DNA from: Anthoceros angustus
Taxonomy: Eukaryota > Streptophyta > Anthocerotopsida > Anthocerotales > Anthocerotaceae
Length of the DNA stretch: 64,000 bases
Assembly (NCBI GenBank): GCA_010909165.1
Contig: MU008164.1
Span: forward strand, 248,001 to 312,000
Reading direction: 5' to 3'
In this document: positions 29,661 through 42,510 of the stretch, piece after piece
Layout of the letters: every line of letters starts with the position of its first letter
How positions within the stretch are numbered: the stretch's first letter is position 1
Notes under the pieces: model-generated
What the model saw: only the letters and a program-made list of their open reading frames with translations
The model's database searches: none
What the model was told of the DNA's origin: nothing
Program-made: the position numbers and the translations under genes

Positions 29661-30268
29661 CCAAAGTAACTGCTAAAAGCAGACTATCTTCCTTAAGCCC
29701 TAAGCTAAATCTTACCACCACTACTTACAACTTACTAACTAGATCTAGGGCTGCATGCCTCTCATGCAAGGCTTCTTACTCTCTCGGCAGCTTAGTAGCT
29801 TTTAACCCACCGATCTCCAAGGGATCGACACATTCAGCATTACAAAATGCGAATGGGGAAATTTTACATAAAAAAGAGATGGGACATCCTGACGTGGAGA
29901 TTTTATATGAAAAAGGAGATTGGGAAATCTCATCTACTTCGAGACGAAGGGGAACAAGCTTATGGAAGGCCTCATTGCAAAACCACCTCCGGCTCCTAAT
30001 ATTGAATTGTAGCTCTAACGAAAAAGGAACAATCGGTCTAGCGCTTCCTATCTCGACCACAAACAAAACTCAGTGTGCAAATGTTTTGCGGACTGGCTGG
30101 AAAGATGCGCCGATGTTTGCGGAACAAAACATCGAATTATGTAGTGACCATGAATTTACCATACCCGGAAAAGTAGGTGAAAAGTCTCAAATCAAGACAT
30201 TCAAGCATTCTGGGGTAACACCTAAAATATCCAAGATGCTGTACCCAAACTATATACCTATTGTATAA
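29525..30268 (+). other. 247-codon open frame, unknown; probably not a gene by itself
   Basis: This is the longest plus-strand open frame with a start codon in this part. The second half (KKEMGHPDVEILYEKGDWEI to YPNYIPIV) contains two diverged copies of a short phrase, HKKEMGHPDVEI and YEKGDWEI. The first half overlaps the possible LTR on the other strand and has Ser/Thr/Leu-rich low-complexity sequence. No domain is recognised. Confidence 0.25.
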
Positions 30269-30560
30269 GGCGTGTTTTAACAATTGACATTAATCTGGAT
30301 TCCGTGACGAAAAAAATAAGGACTTCGACACAAACAAAACTCTTGATGAAAAATAGGATTTCACGATGAGCTTTGTTGCCTTAAGGCCTTTTCCAATGAT
30401 TGATTGATTGATTGATATGAAGCTTGTTACACGCTGCAAGTCTCTCCCTAGGAAAACTAGCGTGACCTACAATTATAGGGGCTGAAACTATCGTTTAAGA
30501 AAGTAGGTAGGAGAAAAAATAACAGCAAAATACTAACAAGTAGAAGGATCACTGACACCA
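30269..30560. other. No supported gene
   Basis: AT-rich; a short GATTGATTGATTGATTGAT tract occurs at about 30399-30415. Nothing else can be supported. Confidence 0.4.
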
Positions 30561-31310
30561 CTAGAAGAAACAGCTGAGTCTAGGATCGAATTTCAAAGGC
30601 AAGCAGACAAGTTGTTGTTTCAAGAGATAAAGCAAATGCTGGCAAAGTTTGAGGACATGTTTGCTGTGGCGCGACTTTCGCTGACGGCCAGCTGGGCGTG
30701 CACGGTCCTGTGTCGTTGTAGTAAGGGGTCCGTTCCCAAGAGAATGATAGGTTCTGTTTGGCACGTCTCAACCGATTTTCACCTCACCGTGGACCGCTTT
30801 CGACTCAAAGCGCTGGCCGCAGCTTTACTACTAACTACTTTATCGTCCGCGAGCGGACCGGGCGTGGCCAAACGCGTTAAGGACTCGTTCGCCTCAGATC
30901 CTACCATCTACGTTCGTCTAGTCCGTCTTCCTTACCACTCTCACTACGCTCATCGTTCGTTTGGAAAGAGGGTGAGTTGCGGGTCCGGACCTGCTGCTCC
31001 GCGGGCCTCCGTCCGCCCCGGAGTTCCACTGCCGACGCTGCCCTATTCATTCCGACGCCGGCCCCGGCCTCGAAGAGCAAGGGTCTCGGTCGCTCGCCTC
31101 GCACACCACCACACGTTGGTCCGTCACGAGACCTTGATCCAATCTCTCCGGGGCCGCCGTGGCTCGCCTGCTGACTCAAGGCTGGCGTTAGCGGCGCCTA
31201 CAAGGGTCTACAAGGAACGCGGTATCCACCCCAAAGAAAGATGTTTACTAGTGCCGGCCTCTTATACTACGCCCAAGGGCGGCGTCTTTATTACACCCCT
31301 ATTCTGAGCT
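30561..31310 (+). other. 231-codon open frame region, coiled start then GC-rich
   Basis: The plus strand from about 30546 reads EETAESRIEFQRQADKLLFQ, then EIKQMLAKFEDMFAVA, a helical, Glu/Gln-rich segment with a start codon at 30612. After about 30680 composition becomes GC-rich and Arg/Pro/Ser-rich and may no longer be coding. Family unknown. Confidence 0.25.
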
Positions 31311-31599
31311 GGTGGCCAGCTCAGTGTGCCCTAGCCTGCCGCCAACTATTTCCCTCCATTCCGCCTATCTACGTCGTCGGAGGTGGGGCTGGGAGTACCC
31401 GTGATTCCGCCCCGGCGCTGGTGGCCCAATCCCTAGTCCTGGCAGTTGCGGCGCACCCAATCGGATGATCCGCGAGGCGGGGCCCCTTCCCCTTCCCGAG
31501 ACTCTATTAGGTTGAGCTACCGGCGGCGGCCTGACAACCGCGGTAACCACCAAGTCCTCTTCCTCTCTTGACTCACTGGTGGGTCCCTGCTCTGCGAGT

Positions 31600-33500
31600 C
31601 CCCCAGGAGGTTGCTCACCAGCAGGCGCGGTGATTCCCCTCCTCCTAAGTCTGGGCCTCGGTCCGATCTACTGAGGTCTGGACCTGGGTCTGATCTCGAC
31701 TCGGGTCCGTCCTCGTGGTCCGTGCTCGAGTCCCGGGACCTCGTGGTCCGGCCTCATGTTCTTGGACTCCCGAGGACTTCCGGTCCGTCCACACCGCCCC
31801 CACTTACTGTCTCAAGTCCTCCGGACTTCCCTATGGCGACCCTGGGCCCTCCTCCCTTCCTTCCCCTGGAGGGTGCGGCAGCTCATGCCTCGTGGTGTCC
31901 GTGTCCCGCCTCCCTCCCGAGGCTCCCCTCCCCGCCGGCCGCCTTCGCCTCGAACAGCGCTCCCAAGGTCCGGCCGCATTATCCCGGCCTTCATCTCCTC
32001 CCTCCTCAGTCCATCCGGGTCCGGTGAGGGTTGGGTCGGGCTCAGACCTCCAGGCCTTGAGGAGCCCGCAAGAAAAGTCCGAATCGACTTGTTGAATTGC
32101 CTCCTCCATGCGCCCGTGAGCCCGAACTCCCTTCTCCGAGGGTGCTCCGGCCATGCGGCGGGCTTCGCTATTGTGGCGTCTATCGCAAGGCCCGCCAACT
32201 GAGTCGGCGGAATTCTTGAGGCCGCCAAGGATGCCTCCGACATTTCACGCAGCCTCCGCTGCCCACATTTCTCCTCTCGCCATCGCTATAACTCGGCCCC
32301 GGCCTTGTTGGCCATGAGCGACCTCCCTCTCGCTTCCGCAACAACCAGCAGGTTCCGCCCTCTCAGCCCTCCCTCCATCCATCCCGAGGGCCCCATCTCC
32401 TCTCCAGCGCCCAGGCTCCGCTCTAGCTTCCTCCAGGTTCCGCTCCAACTCGGCGATGTCCAGCTGCTGGGTCCGCCGTCGACTCTCCTCCACCCTCCAA
32501 CAGATCCTGAGCCTTTCGACCTCAAGGGGCCGTGATCCGCGGGGACACACCTTGAGGCCCCATTCTCGCTGACTGTCGTTTCGAGTTTGTAGCTCCTGAG
32601 AAGTCTCCTTGCGATCCTCCATCTCCTGTCGCCGCTCCTCCATCCCCTTCAACTGTACCCGGAGATCTTCCATCTCCCGGGTGATGACCTCTCTTCTTTC
32701 CTCACGGCTGGCCCTCTGGCCTGCGTTTGCTCCTCGGCCGCCCGCCGCTCTTCGGCCTTGGCCGCACAAGTTGTGGCGTTCCGCTTCAGCTCTCCACTTA
32801 AGGTTTTGGTCCCTTGATGCATGGTCCTCGTCCCGTGCCTTTGCTTGCCTTTTTCGGCCTGCTGCCCTTCACACCCGAGCTTCCTGTGCTTGGTATTTGC
32901 TCCCGCCCGCGCGCTTCGCCTTCTCTTGGGCGCCTCCCTCCGGCCTCTACAAAGGTCTCCGCCTTTGTTCTTCAAGGCTGCTCGCTTGGAGCTCGCTTCA
33001 CTCACACAGCCTGAAGGATCCCTCTACCCTGCCTTGTTGGGCGACCTCGCCGACCCGCTTTACCCCCGCTTCTCCTCGCCACCCTGCGCTTCTCCTCCTC
33101 GAGGGTCTCCGCCCTTCCTCTTGGCCGCCTCCGCCTCCGACTGACCTGGAGCTCCACCATCCGCCTCTCGGGTGGCCTCCACTTCTGGTCTTCTCTGCCG
33201 CTGTCTACAGAGACCCCCAGAGCATACCAGTCCATGACGGTTGCCAGAACTCGCCTGTGATATCTCCTCCATGGCCTGGCCACCGGGAGGCACCCAAGAA
33301 GTCCGTGGGCAAGTGCATCTCGTCGGGTCCGTTAGGGACCGCCACACTGCAGTCCCGAGGGAGGCCGGACTAGGGTCTCCGGACCCAATCAGGACCCTCA
33401 GGTCGGGAGCGAGCCCGTGTACAACCAACCTCAAAGGAGGTAGACGCGGATGTTCCAGTTTCACCTGCAAGGACTTAAGGTAAACCGAAAGTAGGGAAAA
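31600..33500 (-). pseudogene. GC-rich coiled-coil coding region, frame broken, unknown
   Basis: On the minus strand, Glu/Arg-rich helical phrases pass between frames: EVEATREADGGAPGQSEAEA (about 33150), REVITREMEDLRVQLKGMEE (about 32680), TQQLDIAELERNLEEARAEP (about 32450), then SLAASRIPPTQLAGLAIDAT (about 32200). This looks like one long coiled-coil protein with several frameshifts and is far more GC-rich than its surroundings. The arrangement recalls gag-like proteins of LTR elements, but no zinc knuckle, protease or reverse transcriptase is seen. On the plus strand the same bases give Pro/Ser-rich frames that I regard as shadows. Confidence 0.4.
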
Positions 33501-34439
33501 GAGGAAAGAGGAATGACATTGATGAGACACACCGGTGACTGGACGCCATCACCAAAGTCGTGCTAATCATGGACAACGATGTAGTAGAGCGAGCCTTGAA
33601 GCTAAAGACAAGGACCATATATCAATCAAATTCGAGTCGGCGCACAAAAGAGGTGCAAGGTATCGGATGAGCATGGTTGCCATCACCAAGTTGAAAAGCC
33701 TGGTTGACATCACATTACCGTGACGCCGGATCCGAAGAGTGGATGAATCGTGGGAAAGCATCTTCCTCCGGGGAAATTAAAAGGGACACATGCAAAAGTA
33801 AAGAGTGAGTACTTCCTCCGCTATGTATGATCGATCCAAGGAGTGCGAAGCGTGTAGGTCTTTGACAAAAGACCAAGTTGAAAAGGCGGATGAAGATTTC
33901 GGGAAGAAGATGTCTTTCATTGAGCAAGTCCTGTGATATTCAATGATGAAATGAAAATTGCGGTGAGAGAGTGTATTAGCATTACAATGGACCTGGAAGT
34001 ACAATCTATATTCTGGACAAGTTAGAAGGCCATGCTAGGCGACGTCATCGGCCCGGCCTTGATCGGGGAAGAAATGCTCGGCGACTTTGTCCGACTGTAG
34101 CTGGGCTGCTATGCAGTGCATTGCTAGTGTCCGCCTCATGTGTGGACACGGGTGGACGAGGTTCTCTCGATCTGGGAGAGGGTGAGCTCCTCGAGCAAGG
34201 TAACCTTGAAGAAAGGCAGCAAAGGAAGAGAGTAAATCAAACGTGGGGCCCGGTCTGGGGGGCCGGTAGCGACAGAAGAGCCATGATCCAAATTTGATTA
34301 TAAAGCCAATGCATGGGTAATTAGAGTTTTGCGAGGCATGCCTCTGTGCTTGTGAAAGAAGGATTATGTTGTCCTGCATACCGAGAAAGTGATTCAAGCG
34401 ATTTTGACCGCGGTGCCAATGGTAAAACGCGATAACGGC
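33501..34439. other. Coding-like fragments, unknown
   Basis: Plus-strand phrases such as ITKVVLIMDNDVVERALKLK (about 33550) and AMLGDVIGPALIGEEMLGDF (about 34032) look protein-like but cannot be joined or assigned. The region lies just outside the left edge of the family A/B unit. Confidence 0.3.
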
Positions 34440-34640
34440 GTACCAAGAAGTTGATCGTGTTAGGGAGCGGGCGCTCGGAACGGATTGATCGGCCGAGAAC
34501 CGGCCGAGGCCAGTTAGGCGAGACCGGTTTCTGGGTTCCGTGGCGCCCTGACGAGCCGCTCGCTCTCGGGCACATGCGTATGGGAGCGACGGGGGGCGAG
34601 GTCAGTGGCCGAGACGCCTTACCACTCGACTTCGTAATCG
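34440..34640. repeat. GC-rich edge block of the family A/B unit, copy 2
   Basis: Shares CCGAGACC, GTGGCGCCC and CACTCGACTTCG words in the same order with 52220-52360 and 53740-53890, and more weakly with 5380-5540. The ~10-kb duplicated unit appears to begin here. Confidence 0.5.
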
Positions 34641-34839
34641 AGGCTGTGAGTGGCGAGGATACATGCAGGTATCTTAGAATTGTTGCTTGCCCCAGCTAAA
34701 TCACGCGCTAGAAGTCTTTTTTCTCTTTCGTAGTTTTCGCATACCTTCGCACTTCGTAGTTTTCAATTTCACTACCATGCTTACGCTTTTTGTCTTTTCA
34801 CGCTTTTGGGATTTATCTTTTCTAACTTTCTTCTCGTTG

Positions 34840-36498
34840 AAGGGTGTACACGCGATTTCGGATCGCTGCCTCTTGAGAATAATACTTCTTTCTTTGTTCA
34901 TTGTCAGAGTCCAGAAAGTTAATCATTTCGAAAATTTCGTCAGCACTAATATTTCGCAGTAATGGTAAATGTCGACATCGTACATATTAAATTTCACTGT
35001 AAATATGATATACTAACCTCAAATAGTGCAAACAACTCCTTTTGATTCTTGATAACTACAAACAAAAAAGTTAATATTTTACCTCCATTTCAAGTCGAAG
35101 AAGATCTTGTTCAGAATACCTTTCTCACTAATGTGAGGCAATGGCTGTGAAGATTTCCCACACTACGGAAATGTGATTGGACGCTCGCAAAGAGTATCAA
35201 CCTTAGAATTTGCATATTTGGTAAATACCAATATTAATATTTTCCTTGTTTACATACGTAAATTATTCTGAACTAACCTTTTGAATGTTTTTGTAGTTTC
35301 GGATCTTCCATCGAGTCAACAAGTCCGTGGTTTTAGCTCCTTTTTTTCAATGGCTGCTGATATTTCTACATTACCAAAACACAAATTTCATTAGTACTAC
35401 ATAACCGATTCAAGAAACTAAACTAAAAAACAATATAAACCGATAACACTTACTTTTCCGGATCTCCATGTACTGCTCTAGGGTTCTTTGCCGACCCATC
35501 TTCATTGATTACGCTACTGGATCTTTGAGGCTATGTTCCCAAATGGGAACATATCTATTTTAAAATCTTGGAAGACTTGTGGATCTTGAAAGTTATCCAT
35601 CCATTTTCCAAAATCGACAAATTCTTTCGATGGTCCATACGTTGGTGCATTATCTTCTGACTCCTTTTTCCTCTTTTGTCCTTTGAAAAAACAGTATTGT
35701 AAGTTATATACTACTTACAAATATACTAATTATTAATTACAAACATACAACAGCAATTACCTGATGAGAGATGGCTGTGTTGTTGATTTTGTCGTCCATT
35801 GCTTCAATTTTCTCCTTAATTTCCTTAGCTGCAGCAACTTGTTCGAAGAAAACAAATAGTATTTATTATGTAAACAAATACATATAATACGAGTGTTAGT
35901 TGTTTACCTCCAAAATCGATGAATTGAGATCGATGTCCATTAAACCTCGGACCGAGTCATTGTTTCCAACTCTAATTGAGTGTTGTTTGGAGATTCTTCT
36001 TAATATCGTAACCATATACAACTAGTGAGTTGAGATATATGTTCTGCTAGTCCCAGAAGTTAACCAAGTCTTTACCTTTTTAATTTTTTCCGGTTAGGCA
36101 CCGCAAAGGAGCACAAGTCCTTTTGTCCATTGATGTGAACATAGTGTGCTCCGTTAGTACTGTAAGAAAGATATCGAGTTAGAAATGTTCACAGGAGATT
36201 CAATTCAGATAATTGAAATGTATTACCTTTCTCAACTATCTTTCGTATCTCAATGAGAGGGATTTCGAACTTCAGCCTGTCATCATATCCTGGATCCCCA
36301 TGGGTGGGAACATGGTTGTTTGATTGCCAGCTGTTAAGGTTTGTTGGGTCTCTACTATTGTCGTCGCTTTCTCGAAAAACTGTCATTTTAGCCATGGATT
36401 CATCAACCAGAAAATGGATTTGGCGACTGTAGGCAGAAATGATCATTACCTTCTTGGATGTCGACCATTTCATCGTTGCTCTCATTCTCGGATGCCAT
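34840..36498 (-). pseudogene. Family A unknown multi-exon gene, copy 2
   Basis: About ten small exons on the minus strand, collinear with copy 3 (54030-55725). The start ATG is at 36498, directly after an AG acceptor, so a 5' UTR intron is likely; exon 1 encodes MASENESNDEMVDIQE. Later exons include SNNHVPTHGDPGYDDRLKFE (about 36290), IPLIEIRKIVEK, a HINGQKD exon (about 36140) and the last exon near 34860-34930 ending in a Lys-rich tail. Compared with copy 3 it often has CG where copy 3 has CAG or CTG, causing frame breaks. No known domain; acidic N-terminus, helical middle. Confidence 0.55.
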
Positions 36499-36850
36499 TC
36501 TGCAATAAAAGCAACGGTCAGGCCAATGTACAAACTTGAACTTTTGGAAATGCAGTGCTACCGGAGCCATCGCTTACGCAGTTTCAGACTGGTGCGGCAT
36601 GTTATGCATGCATGCCGTACTCAACTGAGAAAATATACTACGGCAACACAAAGATCGATATGACTTAGCGCTCAAACCGGTTTTCGTCTACGCCTCCGTT
36701 AAGATACTCGATACGACATGCAATACCTCCAACGAATAGTTAGCAAAAACCGGTTAGAAGTAAAATATGTTTATGGACTTTTGAACTTCGCCGAGCGGCT
36801 GGCAAGATGCCGATGCATGCCACCGCTTAACGGCGCATGTTGCGGCATGC

Positions 36851-36860
36851 CTATAAATAC
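36851..36860 (+). promoter_or_regulatory. TATA box (CTATAAATAC), plus strand
   Basis: The same core with the same upstream context (CACCGCTTAACGGCGCATGT) occurs at 56089 and 57674. Conservation across copies supports a real core promoter for plus-strand transcription toward family B. Confidence 0.5.
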
Positions 36861-38527
36861 CTCGGCATAAAGTTGACTCGACAAGTTGTTGATCACGACG
36901 CGATGTTGACTCAAACGCTACGACCGACCACCAATGCCGATAGCTACATTTGAACCCGAGGTTTAAAGACAATCGCATGCCTAAAGGTGAACGATGAAGT
37001 CGCACTTCATTTGCATGCGATGACCTCTAAAGGTTGAGACGGTGCGTTAGCCTCAAGCATGCAGTGGCCTCGAGACACTGACGCAGGAGTCACTCTCGAA
37101 TCAGTTACGTCCGGACGATTAAGCGAGATTAAGCGAGATTAAAGAGACAGATTAAGCGAGTATGGCAAATGTCAAGCAGATTAGAGACAACACTATCGAA
37201 GACTTGTTAGCGTTTTCTTGGTCGCCAGATGCGACTTTGAAAGGAAAACCGCAAATCAGAAAGATAAGTTTGGCTACCAGAGCAAACGCTCCTCGATGAC
37301 TTCTTGCAGCGCTGGACTCTGAAGGGGCTATGTGCAGAGGTGTCTCTGAGACTTTCTGCAGCAACAAATCAAGGTAAGAAAGGCAGTTCTTGCAAGCAAA
37401 CTTACAGCAGCGATAACAGGCTATTCACGAGCAAAGGCTGGAAGCAAGAGTGCGCGAGACAGCCGGGTGTTAGCGAGGCTGCAATGAAAGAATAAAGGAG
37501 ACGCGACACGACGTAAGAGTGTTTGACGTCGTACCCACGGAGGACGCCAAGGCGAGACCTCTTGTTGTCTCCTTGGCGGTGGCAAGGCGTGAGCTACAGG
37601 ACGGTGAGTGGAAACCGGCCCGTCGAAAGGGCAATCAAGTATTGACTTGCACACGAGCCCAACTCTTACGCCAAGTTAACCTTCGGCGTTGCGGAGGTAT
37701 CCTGCGTAAACAACAAAACATGAGCATAGGCACAAAGGCAAAGGCGACAAACATGTTCAAAGGCATTCCAAACTCCGCGGCGGTTTTCTCACCTTCTTGC
37801 TAATCGCGAACTGCCTTCAGTAGCGTGCTCTTCACCTGCGAGGTTAGCCAAGTCGGCGCCTGAGGTATGTACTTCACGGCCGTCGCCAGAACCAAGGCGA
37901 GGTAGCCAAGCCTGTGCATGTTTGCTCGAGGGCGTTCTGAGTCGAAACTCGCTATTCACTGAGAAAAGAGACAATGCTGGGCGGCGTGGTGGGCGGTAGG
38001 CGCTCGGTGAAGGCAGCACCTTTGCTGCTGCGAGGTGGGCAATGGGCGTAGATAAGAGAAAGGAGGCGTGGCTTCATGGGGGCGGGTGAGGCGAGGGTAG
38101 GGAAAGGAATCCAGAGCTGGCTGACTATGGAACACGGCGAAGAGGACCCGGTGGGCGCGTACATGGGGCGAGGATGACGGCTCGGCGGCGTGCGGGCGTA
38201 GAAGAAAGAGGAGCCCGCGGGCGGGTGGGCGATGAAAGTAGGTCCGAGGCGTGAGTGCTCGTTAAATAGTCCGAGTTAGGGTTCGGATGCTTGAAGAGTC
38301 CGTAGGCGTGTTCATTGGCCAGGTTCGTTTTACGCCCGCCTTTAAGAGGTTCTAAACAAGGTTAGGTGTTGCATGGCTAGTGGAACAAGGTGACTAGGTT
38401 TGGTTGAGGAGGGCGCGCGCTGGCATGATCTAAGCGGTTTAGTCCGCTCAGAGGGTTAGGTTTGGTTTTTTCAACTGCTCGGTAGAGAGAAGTGGCGTGA
38501 AGCAGTGAGAAGGTTAGGTTTGGTGGC
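36861..38527. other. Spacer between divergent family A and B genes
   Basis: Homologous to 56100-57575 and 57684-59195. It holds a short ATTAAGCGAG repeat (37118-37160). Short open frames exist on both strands, for example around 37520-37800 plus, but they are not conserved as proteins between copies, so I treat the spacer as non-coding promoter/leader DNA. Confidence 0.45.
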
Positions 38528-38536
38528 CTATATAAG
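38528..38536 (+). promoter_or_regulatory. Second TATA box (CTATATAAG), plus strand
   Basis: CTATATAAGCGGGTTCACGG is conserved at 57575-57592 and 59196-59214. It precedes the T-rich leader that leads to family B. Confidence 0.5.
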
Positions 38537-41244
38537 CGGGTTCACGGACAGCTTTGGCCTTTAAGCTGGTGCGGCTTCCGAGGCGGGGACCCAGGCCCCA
38601 CCGCCCGCTTTGGCTGCGCTTCTGCTGCATCCCTCCCTTCTACTCCCTTCTCTTTCCCTATGTCCCTACGCACATGCCATTTCACGTCCGATTTCCAAGG
38701 TTGTTTTACAGTTTCAAGTTTCTTTCATTCTGGCTTTTGTCCGAGGGCCAAGGCGTTTGGTTTCTCAGTCGTTGCGGTCCGAGGGCCAAGGTGCCTTTTC
38801 GTTTTCGCTATCAAGGCGCTTCTTGTAAGGCCGAGTTCTGTTCCCAGCTCTTGCCCTGTTTTTAGTTCTTTGCTTCGTCGCAATCGTTGTTTCTCCTCCT
38901 ACCGTCTTGTGGTGTTTGCATCTGGTGGCTCTGTCTTTGTTATCTTGCGTCTTCTATAGTTGGTCAGAGTCCGTTTCCAAGGTTTTTGTTGATGTGCTTT
39001 CGACGGCCGAGGAGTTCTGGTTTCGATGTTCCTTAGTTTACGCTTCTGGTGTCTTTCTATGTTATACGCTTTATGCTTTCTGGTCCGAAGGTCAAGGTCT
39101 TCTTTGTGTTTTAAGGTTTCTTTCATTGTTGCTTTTGTCCGAGGGCCAAGGGTTTTGCTTTCTTCGTTGTTGTTGTCCGAAGGCCAAGGTGTATTGTCGT
39201 CACCACTGTGCATTCGTTTCTTTAAAGGACTTAATTGTCTAGCACTCGTTTTGTTCTTGCCTTCCATTTGATTTACAAGTAGCGTGCGTTCATTAAATGC
39301 GCCGTCTTGCTTATTTGCTCGTGTTCATCTGCTTTCCGCTGGCTTATGTTTGTAGGTCATCGCCACTACCACGTTGTGCTTACGGTAAGTGCTGTTGTTT
39401 GTGCGCTTTGTGTGAACAAGTTGTTTCGTGGCATTCTTGACTTTCAGTGCTTGTTTCTTGTGGTGTTTGGCCTCAAATGTTAATGTGCTATTCCCCTTGA
39501 TCCTTTTGTCGTTACCTTAAACGTTCAAGACACACACGTGAAGTGCCTTGGATGACAGGAGTAATATCTTGTCGTCGGTTTTGTCTTGTGTTTTCATCTG
39601 TCTCTGTTTTGATTTTCTCTATATCCTGCTATGTTGTTTTTAATCGATCATGTTTTTTGATCGTTGTTGTTTGTCTTCGTCTAGCTCACATGTCTGTTGG
39701 TGTTTTTTGGCTAGTGTTCTCGTCGGCGGGGTGTCTGACTGTTTCTATGTTTTATCTCCATTGCTGCTATTCTTCTTTTGAAGTAATATTTGCTCTCTCC
39801 GATGCGAAGGCATCGAGCCTTGAGGATAACTGATCGTTGGCCTGTTTGACTATTGTATCTGATTAGCTGCTTTTCTCAAAGTGTTGCAGAAATTGTTGTC
39901 TGCTTATGCATTTATTAACGCTTTGTTTACGGGACGCCCGAGTCCTTTGTTGCGTGTTATTCTTTCTTTCGTTCCTTTGTTTGGTTCGTTTGTCATCCAG
40001 TTCTGTTACTTATGCTCTTGTTTTCCATGCAGAAGAGCTTGCGTTCTTCCATGCATCTTCGCCATTGGGCAGTTCATTTTGAAGGTATTTGCCTTATTCA
40101 ATTGAGTTGTTCACATTGTCTGTGCCAGACAATAATTTGTGTATATGGTTTGACAAGTTGCAGTCGATTCTTTGGTTATCGTTCGGTTTCCTTCATGATG
40201 CGCGCCACCGCTTGTCCGCCTCAAGGGAAGGTAGTTAAGTAAATGTCTTCTTGCCGCCACCGCCCGGGTCACGCTTGTTAGTCACCGTCACGCTTTGTTA
40301 GTCACTATCTGGGTCACGCTTGTCTGGGTCAACGTTTGATTTGATGTGTGTTTAGTTTAGTTTTCTTCGTGTGACATTTTGTTCTTGTTGATTATATCAT
40401 AGGGGTACTCATGTTTGCTATTTTTATGCTGTGTTCTTTGTTAACTTTGTCTGTAACTATCGTGATTGTCTGTTTCTGCCTTGTGGTTTGTTCTGTTTGG
40501 TCATGGTTGGTGTTGCTTGGGTCCAAATTTGTTTCTATTGCGCTGCTGTGTTAGTTGTACGGGATTCTGTCTGGGACCTCTTGTTTAATATTGTTTTGCT
40601 GACTGTTGCAGACCAGCCCACGCCTCCAGAAAATTCTTAGGGGTGTTCAGGATTTTGGTAAGTGATGTGTATACCCTTGCCTTTTGTGTTTTGTCCTTCA
40701 GTTTCTGTTCTTCAGACAAAATGTCTGCTCCTCATTAAGATCGTTTCTGTGTAGGCAAAACAGGTCATCGTGTGAAGGGCTGGCCTGCCAACATTCTAAT
40801 TCTGGTCTGTCTGTGAATCAGGATAACCGTTTGCCTGAGTTTGAAGTTCCGGGTGTTTCTTCAGGCTGTGTCTGACTGATCAAGGCTCTGGTTGTGTCCT
40901 GGGGCTAACATTCTATATTCTTGTGTCATTAATATTTCAGTTGCCAGAAAAGAGTGTTTCAGGAAGTATGTGGGGTTTGTTAAAAATGGAAGTTTCGCTC
41001 ACTAATCGAAAGTGGAAGGGATCTCAAAAATTTAACTAATGTGTATAGATCAAAGGATGTGTCTCTGCAATATCTCCCACAGCCCTGTCCTTCTTTTGGA
41101 TTGTGTTATAATCAACTTTTAGACCCTTCAGCAGGTTCTCATTTGGAAGCATTCATCTCCATGTAAGTCTTTTCATGTTGGTTTTTGCAAGTTCATTAAC
41201 TGGTTCGGATGTTTTTTTGTGTTTTGACATACTGGTGCTTTGCG
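38537..41244 (+). other. Long T-rich leader of family B with repeated CCGAGGGCCAAGG words
   Basis: The plus strand is strongly T-rich and contains the word TCCGAGGGCCAAGG or close variants at least five times (about 38739, 38778, 39090, 39138 and 39177). Possible splice sites (for example a TTGCAGACC acceptor near 40609, conserved at 61595) suggest an intron-containing untranslated leader. Open frames of up to about 110 codons are Phe/Leu/Cys-rich translations of T-rich DNA, not proteins. Confidence 0.4.
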
Positions 41245-42103
41245 ATGGTACCCAAAAGAAACCCATCAGCTCTTGGACCGGGAAAACAAGGGTCCTCGGT
41301 CAAGTCATGGCTAATACAGACACTAGACAAATGGCGTCCCGCTCCACCGCAACTCATCCACCGCAGGATGATGGTAAAGTTGATGGTGTCTTGGTGCACA
41401 AAGGAAGGAACATATTTAGTTCCAAAAAGGCATTCCTAAACCGCCAAGGCACTTCTCATCCAAGAAGGATGCTTTCGACGTGGCAGGTGAGTTTTGTGCG
41501 AAGAGGAGAAGGGTGGACACTGACTGTGGCATTGGTTGAAGGTCCTCTTCGAGATTACTAACTATGTCCCAGTTGTCTCGAGAGAGAGGGGTCCGGTTTG
41601 TGGGTGAGAATGATTTCTTGATAACGATTGATCCCATGGTTGTGAGTGCCAAGCCTGCGAGTCTAGAGATTTGTGTCTGCTCAACAAGATGCTTTACAGT
41701 GGCTTTTCCATGCACTGTTTGTGGTTCCCGACCGAGTCATCCCCGATCAAGAAGTGCTCGATATGTTTGAGAGGCTAAAGTGTCTGGTCCCAAGATGACT
41801 TTGCCATGGGTATGGAGGAAATTGATGATGAAGTAATTTCGAGAGCAGGATTTGACCCACAGTCCCAGAGGGAGTGTGAATGATGCTTTGAGTGGTGGGG
41901 AGGATAGGTCCGGGTCAATAACCGTGTCAAGTCGCCTGTGGCCTTTATGAAAGTGAGTGGGGTGATGGGATACTGCTTGAGGATATCCTCACAAGGATCG
42001 AATCTTATTCGATATCCTTTTTCCATCAAGTTCGAATCAAGGACAATGCAGATTTTCTCCGTAACGAAGTTGATGTTCTTACTTGTTGATTTTGATACCT
42101 TTT

Positions 42104-42340
42104 TGAGCCCCGCCTTTGAGCATTGATGATCTCGTGAAAGAATCGGATCATCACCGAAATCAACTTCACCTCTTTTCGACATGACACAATCCGTTGGTCC
42201 TTCATTATGGACGCAACCATACCATGGAATTCCATGAAACATGGATTATCGAACATCGAAGGATTTTGTCATGATCGTTAAAATTCGAAACCCATGATGA
42301 GACATCACCGCACAAGTGAGATGCAATGCTCATGTGAAGG
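42104..42340 (-). other. Inverted segment inside family B copy 1
   Basis: This segment is the reverse complement of 63025-63305 in family B copy 2, while flanks on both sides remain collinear. Its minus strand reads PTDCVMSKRGEVDF, matching the plus-strand PWDCVMSKRGEVDF of copy 2. The ends carry CCTT and AAGG. Confidence 0.8.
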
Positions 42341-42510
42341 AATATTGTTGGTTTTGGGGTGCACTTTGATTGTTCATTTATGGTCTTTAAACGGAGCCCT
42401 TATGCCTATATTGTTTGCGTGTGTGCATATTTTGCATGACTAGGTTTGGAGTTCGAGGTGGTGAAGAGTTACATAACCCGCTCATTAGGACTTCTCATTT
42501 TCATGATTCA

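Noticed and set aside
31715-32202. Plus-strand Pro/Ser-rich frames as a gene
   Set aside because: They mirror the minus-strand Glu/Arg-rich coiled-coil phrases; the minus reading is more protein-like.
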